Below, piece after piece: positions 12,778 to 23,800 of a stretch of DNA of 64,000 bases. The DNA is taken from positions 393,031-457,030 of the forward strand of contig CDMY01000366.1 of the NCBI GenBank assembly GCA_001179505.1, read 5' to 3'. The position numbers were made by a program, and so were the translations under genes. The notes below the pieces were generated by a model, which did no database searches, was not told where the DNA came from, and worked only from the letters and a program-made list of their open reading frames with translations. Each line of letters begins with the position of its first letter. Position 1 is the first letter of the stretch. Source of the DNA: Vitrella brassicaformis (Eukaryota; Sar; Vitrellaceae).

Positions 12778-12808
12778 GAGACAAACCCTAAGAGACAAAC
12801 CCTAAACA
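12778..12808 (+). promoter_or_regulatory. Doubled telo-box (AAACCCTAA)
   Basis: GAGACAAACCCTAA occurs twice in direct repeat, about 40-70 bp upstream of the ATG at 12846. AAACCCTA is the telo-box of plant promoters and the complement of a TTTAGGG telomere unit. Only two units are present, so this is a promoter element candidate and not a telomere. Confidence 0.5.
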
Positions 12809-12845
12809 TAAATTGAATTCCGCAGCAGCTCTTGCCGCTGCCGCC

Positions 12846-13937
12846 ATGTCGGTGCGTGAGAGCGGGGAGGTGCCTGAGGACCCGGCAGCCGTCCTTCTGG
12901 ACCCTCGACAGCGTGCGCTGAGGGCCGAGGAGGCCGACAAAGCGCAGAAGGGCCTGGCCGCTGAAGCTGCCCATCTCAAGGAACAGAGGAACGCCGCACT
13001 GCGTCAAGTGGACAGTCTGCACGAGCATCTCAAGGCCATGAGGGAGCCCAGAAGCGCCTGGCCGCTGAGGCTGCCCATCTCAAGAAACAGAGGAACGCCG
13101 CAGAGCAGCAGCTGCGTGGCTCAAGAAACCGTGGGTGAGTGAATGGCCACGCCAGGCTTTCACTATTAATTGCCTGTGTGTCACACGTGTCAGGACCTGA
13201 AGACCAAGTGTGACACACAGGAGCATCGCAACAATGACCTCACGCACGCACTCTCAGTCAAGGAACGGGACCTCAGCACAACAGCCGACGAGCAGCGCCA
13301 AGCGCTGTGTGTCGTGTCAGTACGTGTCAGCGCTTATCGACCGTAATGCCGTGCAGGAGGCCGCCACTCGGGAGAAACGGTTGGCCGAGGAGGAGGTGCA
13401 GCGAAGCACCGCCAGCACACAGGTACGTCCCTCCCCATCACTCACCTCCCGTCACTCACCTCACAATACATACTTACAATGAATAAGCAGCCCAGCCCCC
13501 TAAATTGATAGTGTCTTGTGTCTGGCTGGCGATTTTGTTTCATCTTTCTAGGCGGAGGTCTCTCGCTTGCAGAACCTGCTGAAAGAGGCGCAGGAGGTCA
13601 GCCAGTCAGTCAGTCAGCGCCCCCGGTCTCCCTCATGTACATTTGTTGTGTCAGGAGGGAGGCCGAGATGGACCGAAATGCCGCCACCCAGGCAGCCCGC
13701 CCCCTCCTGCCAGTGGCCTCGCCGACCCCCACGGCCACCCCCAGCCCCACCAGCCCCGCCACCACAGTGGTCCTCGAGGACATGCTGGCCCAGGCTGTTG
13801 CCGCCGGCATCGCACCAACGCTGGAGGTAGGACTGCACCGTCACCATGCAGACAGGAACACGCTTTGATGGATGCGTGTGTGATTGGTTTTTCCGTTCAT
13901 CCATCAGGAGCTCAAGGAGCGCAAGCGCGCGGCCTGA
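12846..13937 (+). CDS. Small coiled-coil protein, exon join uncertain
   Basis: Several small exons encode Ala/Glu/Lys/Arg-rich helix: MSVRESGEVPEDPAAVLLD, EEADKAQKGLAAEAAHLKEQ, DLKTKCDTQEHRNN, EAATREKRLAEEEVQRS, AEVSRLQNLLKEAQE, REAEMDRNAATQAARPLL, LEDMLAQAVAAG, ending ELKERKRAA-stop at 13937. The first exon carries a 57-bp duplication (12942-12998 and 13046-13102) offset by 104 nt, so the second copy reads out of frame. I could not find one set of splice sites that keeps every segment in its best frame. Either exon 1 is longer in a second frame, or the gene has a frameshift. Function unknown. Confidence 0.5.
12942..13102 (+). repeat. 57-bp direct repeat, copies out of frame
   Basis: The two copies, both ending AACGCCGCA, differ at a few positions. 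The offset of 104 nt is not a multiple of three, so the GLAAEAAHLK reading of copy 1 is lost in copy 2. Confidence 0.85.
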
Positions 13938-14817
13938 GGGAATATCTGGGCACCCTGCAGCCAGCCGCCACCCCCCCGCCACCCCCCCGCCAGACCGAGG
14001 CGCTCAGAAGGCACCATCAGGGTGAGTGAGTCTATGTGGACGCCTACGCCGAAGGACACATGTGTGTGTGCCTGTTGTGTGTGTCAGGTGATCTGCCCTC
14101 AGTACCCTTCAGCGGCGACGAGCCTCTGGACTCGCTGCCGACGAGACCCAGACGGAGGCCCATCCTGCACGCACTACGGTCGTCGTTCATCTCATCTGTC
14201 CGTCGTGCTGTGCTGTGCGTCACCAGATCGCCTGAACTCATGTTTGATCTCCTGCCTGCCTGTGAACGAGCCTCGTGTGTGCAGATCGCTGTCTCCATTT
14301 TATATCCGTATGTTCCTGCAACCATCGATTCCGCGCAATGTCCGGCAGGTGCACGAGGGGCTGCGACCCTTGCCGATAGGGAGAGGGGGGCTGTGCTGCC
14401 TGCCTGCCGGCCGGCCTGTCTGTCTCTCTCTCTCCCCCATTATTCCCCCATCCATCGCTGCCTGCATTTTATATCTGACGTTTGTGTGATCCGTTTGCGA
14501 TGCCTGTCTCCTCGACAGATGACTTGAGTGGCCGACAAACAAAGACGTGCAGTTTGATGAATAAATGCATATACTATGAAACGCTGTGTGCCGGACGAGT
14601 CATACGTTCATCAAATGCGCGTGCGTGTTGAATTTGGTCACCAAACACACGCACACACGCACACACATACATACATACATACATACATACATACACTCAC
14701 ACAGGAAGTGTGGCCGTCTCCGCTCATCTACTGAAGGTCCAATATGTGCTGCACCCTGCAGTCGGAACAGACAGCCCACCACATGCAACCATGTGCTGGA
14801 TTGAGGACTCATGTCTC
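13938..14817. other. Intergenic, no secure gene
   Basis: Between the coiled-coil gene and the EF-hand gene. A Pro-rich frame at 13940-14030 and another at 14085-14170 (DLPSVPFSGDEPLDSLP) could be alternative 3' exons of the coiled-coil gene, but the phases do not join. An (ACAT)n tract occupies 14667-14694. Confidence 0.5.
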
Positions 14818-15536
14818 TCACATTTTGTTGACGTCAGCATACGGTATCGCGCCGCTGCCCTGCTTGACCTGCAGATACTTGAACGCATCATCAACCTCAC
14901 CCTCCTGCAACACACCAGCACACAACACACACACCAAAGATCCACCCACCCACCGCTTTCCGTCCATGCCTCCTCCTCCTGTCCACCGTCATTCTGTCGC
15001 CACACGTCGTGAGTGCCGTCATCAACATATTGGCATCGATGACGCCACCCTGCGACTCATCCAACACCTGAAAGCAACGGAGTCAATGACACCAGCAGGT
15101 CGTGGAGGTGCCGGTTATCACCCTGAACGCGCGCATGAGGTTCGACTCGTCCTTCGCTACGGGCGATCCATCCCCGGCCGCATAGTACTCCGCCGCGATG
15201 GCCATAAACTCCGTCTTAGTCACCTCCCTGCCACGCAACCCTGCTCCCCCAACACCCCCCCAACAGCCCCAAGAGCCTCACTTCAACTCGCATGGAGCAT
15301 CCGTTGACATTCACCTGTCATCTTGTCCTTCATTTCCTCCTCCGTGAAGCACTGCCCGAGGGCCCGCAGGCAGTTGGGAACCTCAGCGATGGATATCTTG
15401 CCAGATTTGGCCCTGTCGTAGAAGCAGAACACCTCATCCACCTCACGCCTCTGAAGGCCTCGAAAGGACACAACCAGAGAGCGTAAACGACCGAGCGAGT
15501 CCTCACGCATACCTGAGAGGCTGTCAAGGCCTCCAT
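14818..15536 (-). CDS. EF-hand protein (calmodulin/centrin-like)
   Basis: About 150 residues in five or more short exons. The exon joins give MEALTASQ-RREVDEVFCFYD, EEEMKDKMT-GLRGREVTKTEF, NLMRAFR-VLDESQGG and a last exon EGEVDDAFKYLQ...DVNKM-stop. The first EF loop is D-R-A-K-S-G-K-I-S-I-A-E, close to canonical. Later loops (DESQGGVIDANM, KQGSGAIPYADV) are degenerate. The four-helix-pair layout and FTEEEMKDKM resemble calmodulin-superfamily light chains. A non-calcium or weak-calcium structural light chain is as likely as a sensor. It is head to head with the START gene. Confidence 0.75.
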
Positions 15537-15767
15537 TCTGGCCCCGGAAAGAGGGATCGCCTTTGCGAGCTATTCCTTTTTGCGAGCTAGGCGCGCGGGT
15601 CCTCCTCCCTCCCTCTTTCCTCCTCCCCTTTCCTTTTTCTTTCGCCCGCTCGGCGTTCAGTGCGTTCGCCACCCCCACACCATCCTCAGTGGCGCATTTC
15701 ATCAAGCTTGTGTCCCCCTCGGGCTGGCCCTTACCCGCAGTCTTTTCTCAGCTGATCAAGAGGAGCC
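15537..15767. promoter_or_regulatory. Bidirectional promoter, EF-hand / START pair, two TGCGAGCT
   Basis: The spacer between start codons is 231 bp. TTTGCGAGCT ends at 15571 and TTTGCGAGCTAG covers 15579-15590, in the same orientation and about 17 bp apart. A CT-rich tract follows. Confidence 0.5.
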
Positions 15768-17095
15768 ATGGGTATCCTTTCGCCTCTCCGCGTGTCTGGC
15801 GGTCTTCCCGGCCTGAAGGGTGACCATGATCATCCCCTGGCTGACGATGCGAGTGAGATCAGCATGGACGACTACTACTCCGCCGTCAGCCAGATCTCCC
15901 CGCAGGACAGCGACTCTTCTGATGGCGAGCGAAGCACTGAGGGGACAGGTACACACAGACAAGGATGCCGCACCCTTGTCTGTGTGTACCTGTCTTTCTT
16001 TGCTGTAACATGCCACACAGATGGGCGAGTGCCTTCGTCGGCGGTCACGACCGCGTCGTCCGCTACCTCGCCGGGGCCGTCACCCCGGGCACAGCAGTTC
16101 CGAAAGCTGGTGGGTCACAAATCAGATGGATGCACCAACCAAGGCTCGCTGCACGCAACGAACGGGTATGTACGTGCGCATGGGTCCGTGCCTGTCTTCC
16201 AGGCGTTTGCCAAGCGCGAGAAGCTGCTGGAGTTTGCTTTCGGCGAGGAGGGATGGAAAGACTGCGGCAAGCTAGAGGGCGTCCAGGTAAACAGAGAAGC
16301 ACGGCGGGCAGAGGACGGCTCATTGACCGTCCCTCCTGTGGCTTGTGTGTTGATTGGTACGTCAGCTCGGTCGCAAGGACTTTCCCTCGGGCCCCTCGGC
16401 AGTGCGCGGCCGCCTCAACTTCGGCAAGGCGTACACAGCCAACCAGGTGGCCGACTACGTGAGCATGCTGGACACGAAGCACGAATGGGACAGCATGTTC
16501 GACAAGGGTGAGCAGGCAAAACAAAAAAGAGTAGCAGGAAATAGGCGGATGTTGCTGACTGATGGTCTTGTCCTGTGCCTGCTGCTTCATTCAGGTAGCG
16601 TGCTGCACTCGTTCGGCGAGGGGCTGTCGGTGGTGCACCAGGTGTACAAGCCCCAGATGGGCACCGCTGGCCGCGACTTCGTGGCGCTGGAGCATCGTTA
16701 TGAGGACCCCACCACCGGCAGAGTGACCATCACCAACGCCTCCATCGACTGGAGTAAACCTGCTGTCCCTGGCCTCGTCCGAGGTGATATCCTTGTAAGC
16801 AGCACCACGGGAGTAGGCCATCCCATTGATGCTCTGAGGTTCGTGTGTGTGTGTGTGTGTGTGTGTGTGTCTGACGCAGGTTGCTGGGCTGGTGCTGCAG
16901 CCGCTGGCTGACGGCACTCTGGAGGCGACGTACATCAACCGCGTGGATGTCAAGGGCAACGTGCCACACTTTGTGGTGCGGATGGTGCAGACCAAACAGC
17001 CCACGACTCTCAAACAAGCCAAGAACATCCTCGACAAGCGCGGCCTCCCACACAGCGTCTCGGCACCGGCTTCCCACAGGTTGCGTGTTGCTTGA
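15768..17095 (+). CDS. START-domain lipid-binding protein
   Basis: A multi-exon gene. An acidic Ser-rich N-terminus of about 100 residues precedes a START domain. The exons read LNFGKAYTANQVADYVSMLD, TKHEWDSMFDK, GSVLHSFGEGLSVVHQVYKP, AGRDFVALEHRYED, SIDWSKPAVPGLVRGDIL and [20 protein letters not shown], then RVDVKGNVPHFVVRM. EWDSMFD, the RDFV strand, the VRG.I..AG..L.PL turn and the VD.KG..P helix start are family hallmarks. There is no visible TM or targeting peptide, so a cytosolic sterol or phospholipid carrier is likely; the ligand is unknown. The last exon reads to TGA at 17095. Confidence 0.85.
16841..16871. repeat. (TG)n tract at the 3' end of a START-gene intron
   Basis: TGTGTG repeats run into the acceptor CTGACGCAG. 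This is typical of the window's introns. Confidence 0.85.
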
Positions 17096-18014
17096 GAGGG
17101 AGGGGAGAGGCTCAGTGTATGCCTTCTTTGTCAAAGTGGCTCAGTGCGGAGCCGCCGCATTATTTGAGTCAATCGCTGTCTAGTCGGTGCTCGGCTCGGC
17201 CCTTCGGGCCTCACTTTCGCAGATGAGCTGTGTGGCTGTGAAGCCCAGGTTGCGTTGCATTCGTGACCTAGTTGGTGCGATTGTTTGTGACAGATGTATG
17301 CGGTCTGTGTGCGTGTTGCGTGGTGTCTTTCGTGACAACATGTGAGTGCGCCATTCGCCCCCCTGCTTTTTTTGCTGTCTGGCATTTATCCCCCCATTCA
17401 TAGTGTAGTGAGTGAGGCTCTTTGCGATGCAGTAAGTGGCCTGCCTGCATGGTCTTCGATCGGTCGGTCGATCAGCGTCGGCGGGCATCTGTCTACACAG
17501 TGCCCTCACGCCTGGCTGGCCGCTGGTTGATCGGGCCTCCTTCTCTCGGCTGATTTGTTCTTTCTGATCGCCTTTTGCTGTGCTTGCGGTGCATCATGCC
17601 TGCTGCGTTTCTGTGTGCGTGTGTTCATCAACCTGGTCTGTGGATTTTGCTTGACCACGTGCCTGCTATTGCCTGAATCAGTTGTGCTGACCGCGTAGAC
17701 GCTTTCTTCTGACAACCTGAGCATGCTGGCGTAGACACGACATGAGGCAGGCAGGCTGGACGCATCCGTAGGTTGTCCTCTATGTGTGAGTGGACCCTTC
17801 AGTGAATCAATGCAAGTGATGTACGTATCTACATTGCTCTGCGTGCGACGAAGAGCACGCATCCAGCTGTGTGTGTTTGTCATCTTTTCAGATTGCTGCC
17901 TGCGCCGTCGACCAAACATACATGAAAAAGTCGTTCAATCGTCAAATCAGGCGCACGCGCGCAATCAGGCGCACGACGCGTAAAGAGAACCCATCAGCGC
18001 GCCCGTCCTCATCC
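17096..18014. other. Intergenic, no gene seen
   Basis: Tail-to-tail spacer between the START gene and the unknown membrane-protein gene. AT content is higher than in the coding regions, with no coding-like frame and no RNA gene. Confidence 0.55.
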
Positions 18015-19009
18015 TCATGACGCTCCAACGCCACCCCCACCCCCACCATGCTCATGCCCATCCTCATCCTCATCCTCATCCGTATGATGCTGCACCTCCG
18101 TCGCTGCCATCTCTAAGGACCGATGCTGAGGTGAGGAGGAATCTCCTGAACCCGAGCGCGAACAGCACCTGCTCCAGCAGTCTCTCGTGAAGAAGGCATG
18201 GAGGGCCTGCCAGTACCACCATTGGAAGAAGAAGGCCCCCCAGACGGCTCCAAAAACGGTTGCGAGGGGCCATTGGTCTCCGAAGGGCCACGCCGAGAGG
18301 AGGGGTGTGCCTGATGCCCACTCGACGAAGAGCGTCGCCGCGATCCCCACAAAGGACAATCCGACCACCACCGCGACACCTTCGCCGACAGCTTCACGAC
18401 AAGCCCTCTGCAGCACATCATAAGCAACACATGTGGTGTCTGTGCTGAGGTAGTGTAGTCACAGCCCACCTCAGTACTTGTGTGGATATCATTTCGTCCT
18501 TCTCCACGGCGATGCCCCAATCCGTCACGAGTTGTTGACGCAGTCTGTCGAGGTTGACTTCGTCCGGGATCCGTAGAGGGAAGCCGCCTTTGTAGAATCC
18601 CCGCACGTGCTCACAATCCTCCTCGCGCCCAATGATGATGAGAGTCTGATTCTCAGCCGTTGCCTTGTCCCATGTGCAACCTTCACACACAAAGACAGCA
18701 CGTCATACACATGCTGCATAAGGCAGGCAGGCAGGCAGGCGCTAGGCAGGCGTGTGTGTCTCTGTGTGCGCACCGACCTGCATCATCCTTGTCACCACAG
18801 TTGACTATGCGATACAGACGGCTTCCCTTCCACATCTCTTCGTTCCTCTTCCCTGTGGCGTTGTTCGGCCACTCTCGGTTGGCGTCCAAGAGGCGGCGCG
18901 GAAGGCCATGCGATGCCTCCTCAGTAGGGCGGAGCTCGACGATCACAAGCTCTCCCTGCGCAGGCAAGTGCGGGGGGGGAGACGTGGCGGACGCGCTTTC
19001 TCCCACCAT
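18015..19009 (-). CDS. Unknown membrane protein with acidic His/Gly tail
   Basis: Three exons. Exon 1 (start 19009) reads MVGESASATSPPPHLPAQGE to CGDKDDAG. Exon 2 reads CTWDKATAENQTLIIIGREE to DEMISTQ. Exon 3 reads RACREAVGEGVAVVVGLSFV. Exon 2 to exon 3 is in frame with a GTACTG donor. Two hydrophobic segments lie in exon 3 (about VAVVVGLSFVGIAATLFVEW and PLATVFGAVWGAFFFQWWYW). The tail is DEDEDEDGHEHGGGGGGVGAS. I do not recognise the family. The soluble part is about 140 residues and the two-TM hairpin is near the C-terminus. Confidence 0.6.
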
Positions 19010-19232
19010 CTGGAGCTCAGCTCCGCGCTGTAGGCATGTAGGAGGGTTTCATATACCCTGCAACCCTATGAACACTATGAAACCCGTCCAAGATCCGGAG
19101 GGTTTGCAACCCTACAAACCCAAGTGGTTGGCCAGGATTTGCGAGCCTGAAGGTGACTTTTTTCATGAAACCTGCAGCTGCGCATATACACATCGACGCG
19201 GATTGGCTTGAACTATTGCTGTTTCCTGAAGA
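19010..19232. promoter_or_regulatory. Bidirectional promoter with two GGGTTT/AAACCC hairpins and a TGCGAGCC variant
   Basis: This spacer between the unknown membrane-protein gene and the carbonic anhydrase holds two perfect inverted repeats: GGGTTTCATA (19044-19053) with TATGAAACCC (19076-19085), and GGGTTTG (19100-19106) with CAAACCC (19115-19121). TTTGCGAGCC at 19138-19147 is a one-base variant of the octamer in the other spacers. Confidence 0.5.
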
Positions 19233-20393
19233 ATGAAGCTTATTGTCCTACTGGTCATCCTTCCCTCGGCGTTGGTCGACGGCATCTCGCTGAACCGAGG
19301 CACACGAGGGCGCGGACGGACCGACGGCAACTACACGCCCTCGCCACTCTCATCTCCACTCTGTGCCCGTGATGACCAAGCCATCCATCGCACTCCCACG
19401 TGCAAGGCGGCCCTGCCTAGCGGATTCGAGCAGCTCAAGAGGAGTGTGCTCAGCCAGGCGTCATCTCTCTGCCAGTCGGGTGACGCTTCGTCCTGCAGCG
19501 ATGAGGAGTGCAAGCTGACGCCCGGCATCATCGACTATCATCATCAGGGGGAGGATTGGTCGTGCGGACAGTGTGGCTGCCGAAATCGGCAGTCGCCCAT
19601 CGACCTGCCCGTCACTGCTCCCGTGTCGGCAACCACCTTCAAGTACGGCTTCCTTCCCGCCGGGAGCATGTGCATGGCCAACACGGGCTTCACCATCGAG
19701 CTGCGGCGCCAAACCATCACCAGCGACGCCATCCCCAACTCCTTCGAGGGCGCGTGTCCAAGCGCGGCGCCGTCAGTGAGCGACACCGACCAGGCGGACA
19801 TTGAGTATGATGGCGGAAGCTATGTCCTGGACAACATCCACTTTCATGCCCCAGCAGAACACACCTTCCAGGGCCAGCGGCACTCCCTCGAGATGCACGT
19901 CGTCACGAAATTCATCCCGGCGACAGAGGCGGATGCAAACAAGACGCACTTTCTGGTGTTGGGCTTTACCTTTGTGGAGGGGCAGTCGAGTGCATTCCTG
20001 GAAGAGATCCTGTCGCGTGGGGTGCCCGCCGTGTCCAACCGGGTGACCCTCATCCCTTCACAGCCGCGCTTTGACGTCAACGAGCTCATCCGTGAGGCTG
20101 CCGAGTTCATCTACTATCCGGGCAGCCTCACCGTCCCGCCGTGCTCCGAGAACGTCGAGTGGTTTGTGAATCGCCGGCCGCTGGAGGCGTCCCCCGCCCA
20201 GCTGGCGGTGTTTCTGGCCGAGTTCACCAGCAACGAGTGCTGCGAGAACTCCAAGGGCAACTACCGTGTGACGCAGAACCACAAGAACCAGCAGCTGCAC
20301 CACATGGCCATCGTCAAGGGCGTCCCACTGGCCAAGAAGCGGCCCTTCAGCCTGGGCAAGAAGAAGAGCAGCATGCGGGCCGCGGTGGCGTAA
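19233..20393 (+). CDS. Secreted alpha-carbonic anhydrase
   Basis: A single uninterrupted frame of 386 residues, unusual among these intron-rich genes. A signal peptide (MKLIVLLVILPSALVDG) suggests the secretory route or a plastid/periplastid space. Alpha-CA landmarks in order: CRNRQSPIDLP; the zinc motif in LDNIHFHAPAEHTF (two His, plus the Glu that pairs with the gatekeeper Thr); the third zinc His in SLEMHVVTKF; FLVLGFTF; and YYPGSLTVPPCSENVEWFV with the Thr of SLT(V/T)PPC. The enzyme interconverts CO2 and bicarbonate; in an alga it would fit a carbon-concentrating role, which is inference. A Lys-rich C-terminal tail follows. All catalytic residues appear present. Confidence 0.93.
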   Translation: MKLIVLLVILPSALVDGISLNRGTRGRGRTDGNYTPSPLSSPLCARDDQAIHRTPTCKAALPSGFEQLKRSVLSQASSLCQSGDASSCSDEECKLTPGIIDYHHQGEDWSCGQCGCRNRQSPIDLPVTAPVSATTFKYGFLPAGSMCMANTGFTIELRRQTITSDAIPNSFEGACPSAAPSVSDTDQADIEYDGGSYVLDNIHFHAPAEHTFQGQRHSLEMHVVTKFIPATEADANKTHFLVLGFTFVEGQSSAFLEEILSRGVPAVSNRVTLIPSQPRFDVNELIREAAEFIYYPGSLTVPPCSENVEWFVNRRPLEASPAQLAVFLAEFTSNECCENSKGNYRVTQNHKNQQLHHMAIVKGVPLAKKRPFSLGKKKSSMRAAVA

Positions 20394-20882
20394 GTAGATA
20401 CGAGCGGCCGGGGGTGACCTGACATGTCGATACGGTAGATGAGGTAGATGAGATGGAGGAACATTGCATCATCCGATGGTGCAGTTTCTTCGGTCGGTAG
20501 ATAGCTGGTTTGCTGGCTGCTGTTAGGATGGTTTTTCTCGTCTGTTTGTCATCCAGTAGGGATGTCAATTCACTGAGTGGTCGCTGTGCAGATGCCTACT
20601 TGAATGCGTGTACGCGTTTGGCTGTGCCTGCCTGCCTGCCTGCCTGTGTGTGTGTGTGTGTATGATTGGCTGGCTGCGTCACGATAGCTGCTGCTGCATA
20701 TTTGTACAGACCGTCTGTGTTTGTCGTCCGTGGCCGTCACGCGACCATTTCGAGGACACGAACGTTCAATGGTCCACGACCATCCATGAGCCAAATACAC
20801 GCTGCATCATTATCTTATGCACCAAGACACACGCACACTGCTCATCTCATACGCACCCACCCACGCACAACCGGTACACACG
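20394..20882. other. Tail-to-tail spacer, no gene
   Basis: This short AT-richer convergent region holds GCCTGCCTGCC and (TG)n simple repeats. It presumably contains both 3' UTRs. I saw no clear poly(A) signal. Confidence 0.5.
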
Positions 20883-23800
20883 TCAGTAGTGTTTGGTGAG
20901 CAGGTTCTTCCTGAGCTCCCCCATCTTAGATCTCAGCTTGTGTCTCTTCTCCCGATCCTCCCTCTTGCTGGGCTGCCGCTTCCGCTTCTGCTCCAGCCGC
21001 TTCTTCAGCGCATCTGCACGAGCCTTGTGGAAACCCAATGGCCTTCAACCAACACACCACAGCACAGTAACCACAGCAGACGGTGAATGCATGTCGTGTG
21101 CTCGCTTCGAGGGTGGATTGTGTTGTGTTCGCTCACTTTGGTGGTGTGTATCCGCTCCGCCTGGCGCGGTCGACGAGTTTCTTGGGGCGTGAGAGGTCCC
21201 TCTCGGCCTTGCGGATGCCAAAGCCGCCTGATGTGTACAATGACGGATGAGAGAGAAACAAGGGCGGCGTCTCCTTTGTGTCACCCACTGACTGACCAGC
21301 TTGGCTGAGTTGTTCGAGCCTCCCCCCCTTCTCGTAGTCCTTCCTAGAGGATGACAGGTCGGACAAGGGCCGCCCCAGACGGATCGCCCTGCACACAGCC
21401 AACGAACAAACGACACGAACCGCACACAATCGGTCCACGCCTTCACTTGCGGCACATACGGATGGGCGTACCTCTGCACACCCGTGGCGAGCACTCGGTC
21501 TCGCCTCTGCAGCAGGCAGAGGACCGAGCCCTTGCTGCCAGCGCGGCCTGTGCGACCGGCCCGATGAATGAAGTCGATGGGGTTGAGTGGGAAGTCAAAC
21601 ATGACCACCTGGTCCACCTGCGCGATGTCCAGACCCCTACACACACACAACACCACAATGCGAGACGAGACGGGACGGCACATCGCAAGCAAAGCACACG
21701 TGTGTGTTCCGTCTGCTCACTCACCTGGCGGCAAGGTCGGTGCACACGAGGTAGGGCACCTGGCCGTGTCGGAAGGCCTCGAGGTTGGCCTTTCGCTGCT
21801 CCTGCGGCACCTCACCGTGATATGCCTGGATGGATGGATGGATGGAACACACACACACACACACACATATGGCCTCCCTGCTCTGCTGATGCGGTGCCTC
21901 CATTGTCTTTGTGTTCGCACCAGTGAGGTGAATCCCGCCTCCTGAATGGCATGCTGGCATGCCCTGCAGCTGTTGACGGTGTTGCAGAACACCAGCGTGC
22001 TCTTACGGTACACCTCACCAGCCCCTCTCTGACCATCACCTCCCTCTGCAGGCCGCTGCGGCCCCCTCACCTTCAGCAGCTCTCGCAAGGCGTCAAGCTT
22101 GTCCTCTCCCTGTATCCACAACAGCCATACAGAGATTGGGATGGCATCATGGATGGTCTCTCAATGAGTGTGTCTTTTCCTCACCTTAGTGTCGATCATT
22201 TCGTATCGCACATTTGGGAGCGACTTGTGCAGCCCCGGCGCCTCGACGTAGCGCACGGCCGGGAGATCCTCTTGGTCCAGCAGCCGCCTGACGGCCTTGG
22301 TCAGGGTGGCAGTGGCAAACACCAGCTGGGGCTGCTCGGTGTCGGGTCTGGTGATGAGCGGCTGTAGGAGTTTGTTGATGTCGGGGCCGAAGCCCTGCAT
22401 GAGCATCGTGTCGACCTCATCTATCACCACGTAAGACACCTGCAGACACAGATATGGAACTACGATCATGTGACGGTTCGTTCGAGGTCCCTGGTACCTC
22501 GCTGAGCGCTAGGTTGCTCTTGTCCCAGTGGAACAGGACGCGCCCGGGTGTGCCGACGACCACATCGAGGATCTTGGACAGGTCGCGCTTCTGCTTAGCG
22601 AAACTATCGCCACCGATGACCGAACACGACGACAACTGGCACCCACAGCGCACACACATGGAGTGAAAAGAAAGGTGCCTTGTTGCGTTGTCACCTTGGC
22701 CAGCTGGCTGCTGCCTCTCAGGACCTCCAGTACTTGTTGGCTCAGCTCGCGTGTGGGGGAGAGAATCAGAGCACGGGGCCGCTTCGGCCGCCGCAATGAC
22801 CGGCCGTCCAGCTCCTGAGCGAACACGCAAGTGACCCACCAATCGTCCTCATGTGCTAATTGTCTCCATCTCTCCCTGCGTACCTCTGATTTCAGGTGTT
22901 GCATCATGGGCAGCAGGTACGCGAGCGTTTTGCCGGATCCCGTCTCGGCCGCGAACACGATGTTGCCGCCCGACAGCACCTGTGGGATGGCCAGCCGCTG
23001 GATGGCCGTGGGCTCCACATCGCCCAGCATGCTAGCCGTGCCACGAGCTATCGACTCCTCCAGACCCAGCCGGCGCCACTTGAGCATGTGCTCACCCTCG
23101 ACCTGGACCTGATGTGCGCTTGTTGGCTTGACAGCTGTGACGACGGGCTTGGTCTGCGGTGTGTCGGGCGGGTTGTCTTTCGGTGTGGGCTCGGACTCGT
23201 CTGGTTTCCCTTCCGACGTCCACTGTTCCCATTGGCCGTCAGAGCCGCTGGACGTCCACTGCTCAGCCTCTTCGTGCTGTTCTGCGGCTTCCTTCTCTCC
23301 TTTGATGTCTTCTTCCTCCTCGTCCATGAAGCCCTCCTCTAGGACCGTCATGAGCATGGTGCCCAGGTCGACTGACGGCAGCTGAGAGAGCCGCAGCCTC
23401 ATCCCATCGGCATCACCGCCCGTCTCGGATATGAGCTGCTGCAGCTCCGGTATGCCGAAATCATCAAGTTCACCATAACCATCCTCCTTAGCACCGGTCG
23501 ATTCGAGGATGAGTTCGATGGCCTCTGATCTCGTCACGCCCATGCCGCTGAGGACCGAGTCATCATCGGCAGCTTTCTCATCCGCCGACGGTTCGCCAGA
23601 CAGGCCTGTTTGCTGGTCATCCAGCCGGATGCCGACCTCAGGCACCTTCTGTGCGTCGTCTGGTGCATGCACAGCGATGGGCGCGTCACTCGTAAGGCTG
23701 TGAGGGAGAGCAACAACGTCACTACCGGAAGGCTCGTCGTCCGAGTTGGTCGCCAGGGACGCCGCCGCCTCTTGCTCCTTGGTTTCATCTTCGGTTTGCG

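Noticed and set aside
12778-12808. Telomere or chromosome end
   Set aside because: Only two AAACCCTAA units, inside a gene-dense region; treated as a promoter element.
19331-20464. Open frames opposite and out of frame with the carbonic anhydrase
   Set aside because: Shadows of a high-GC coding exon; the plus frame has all family motifs.
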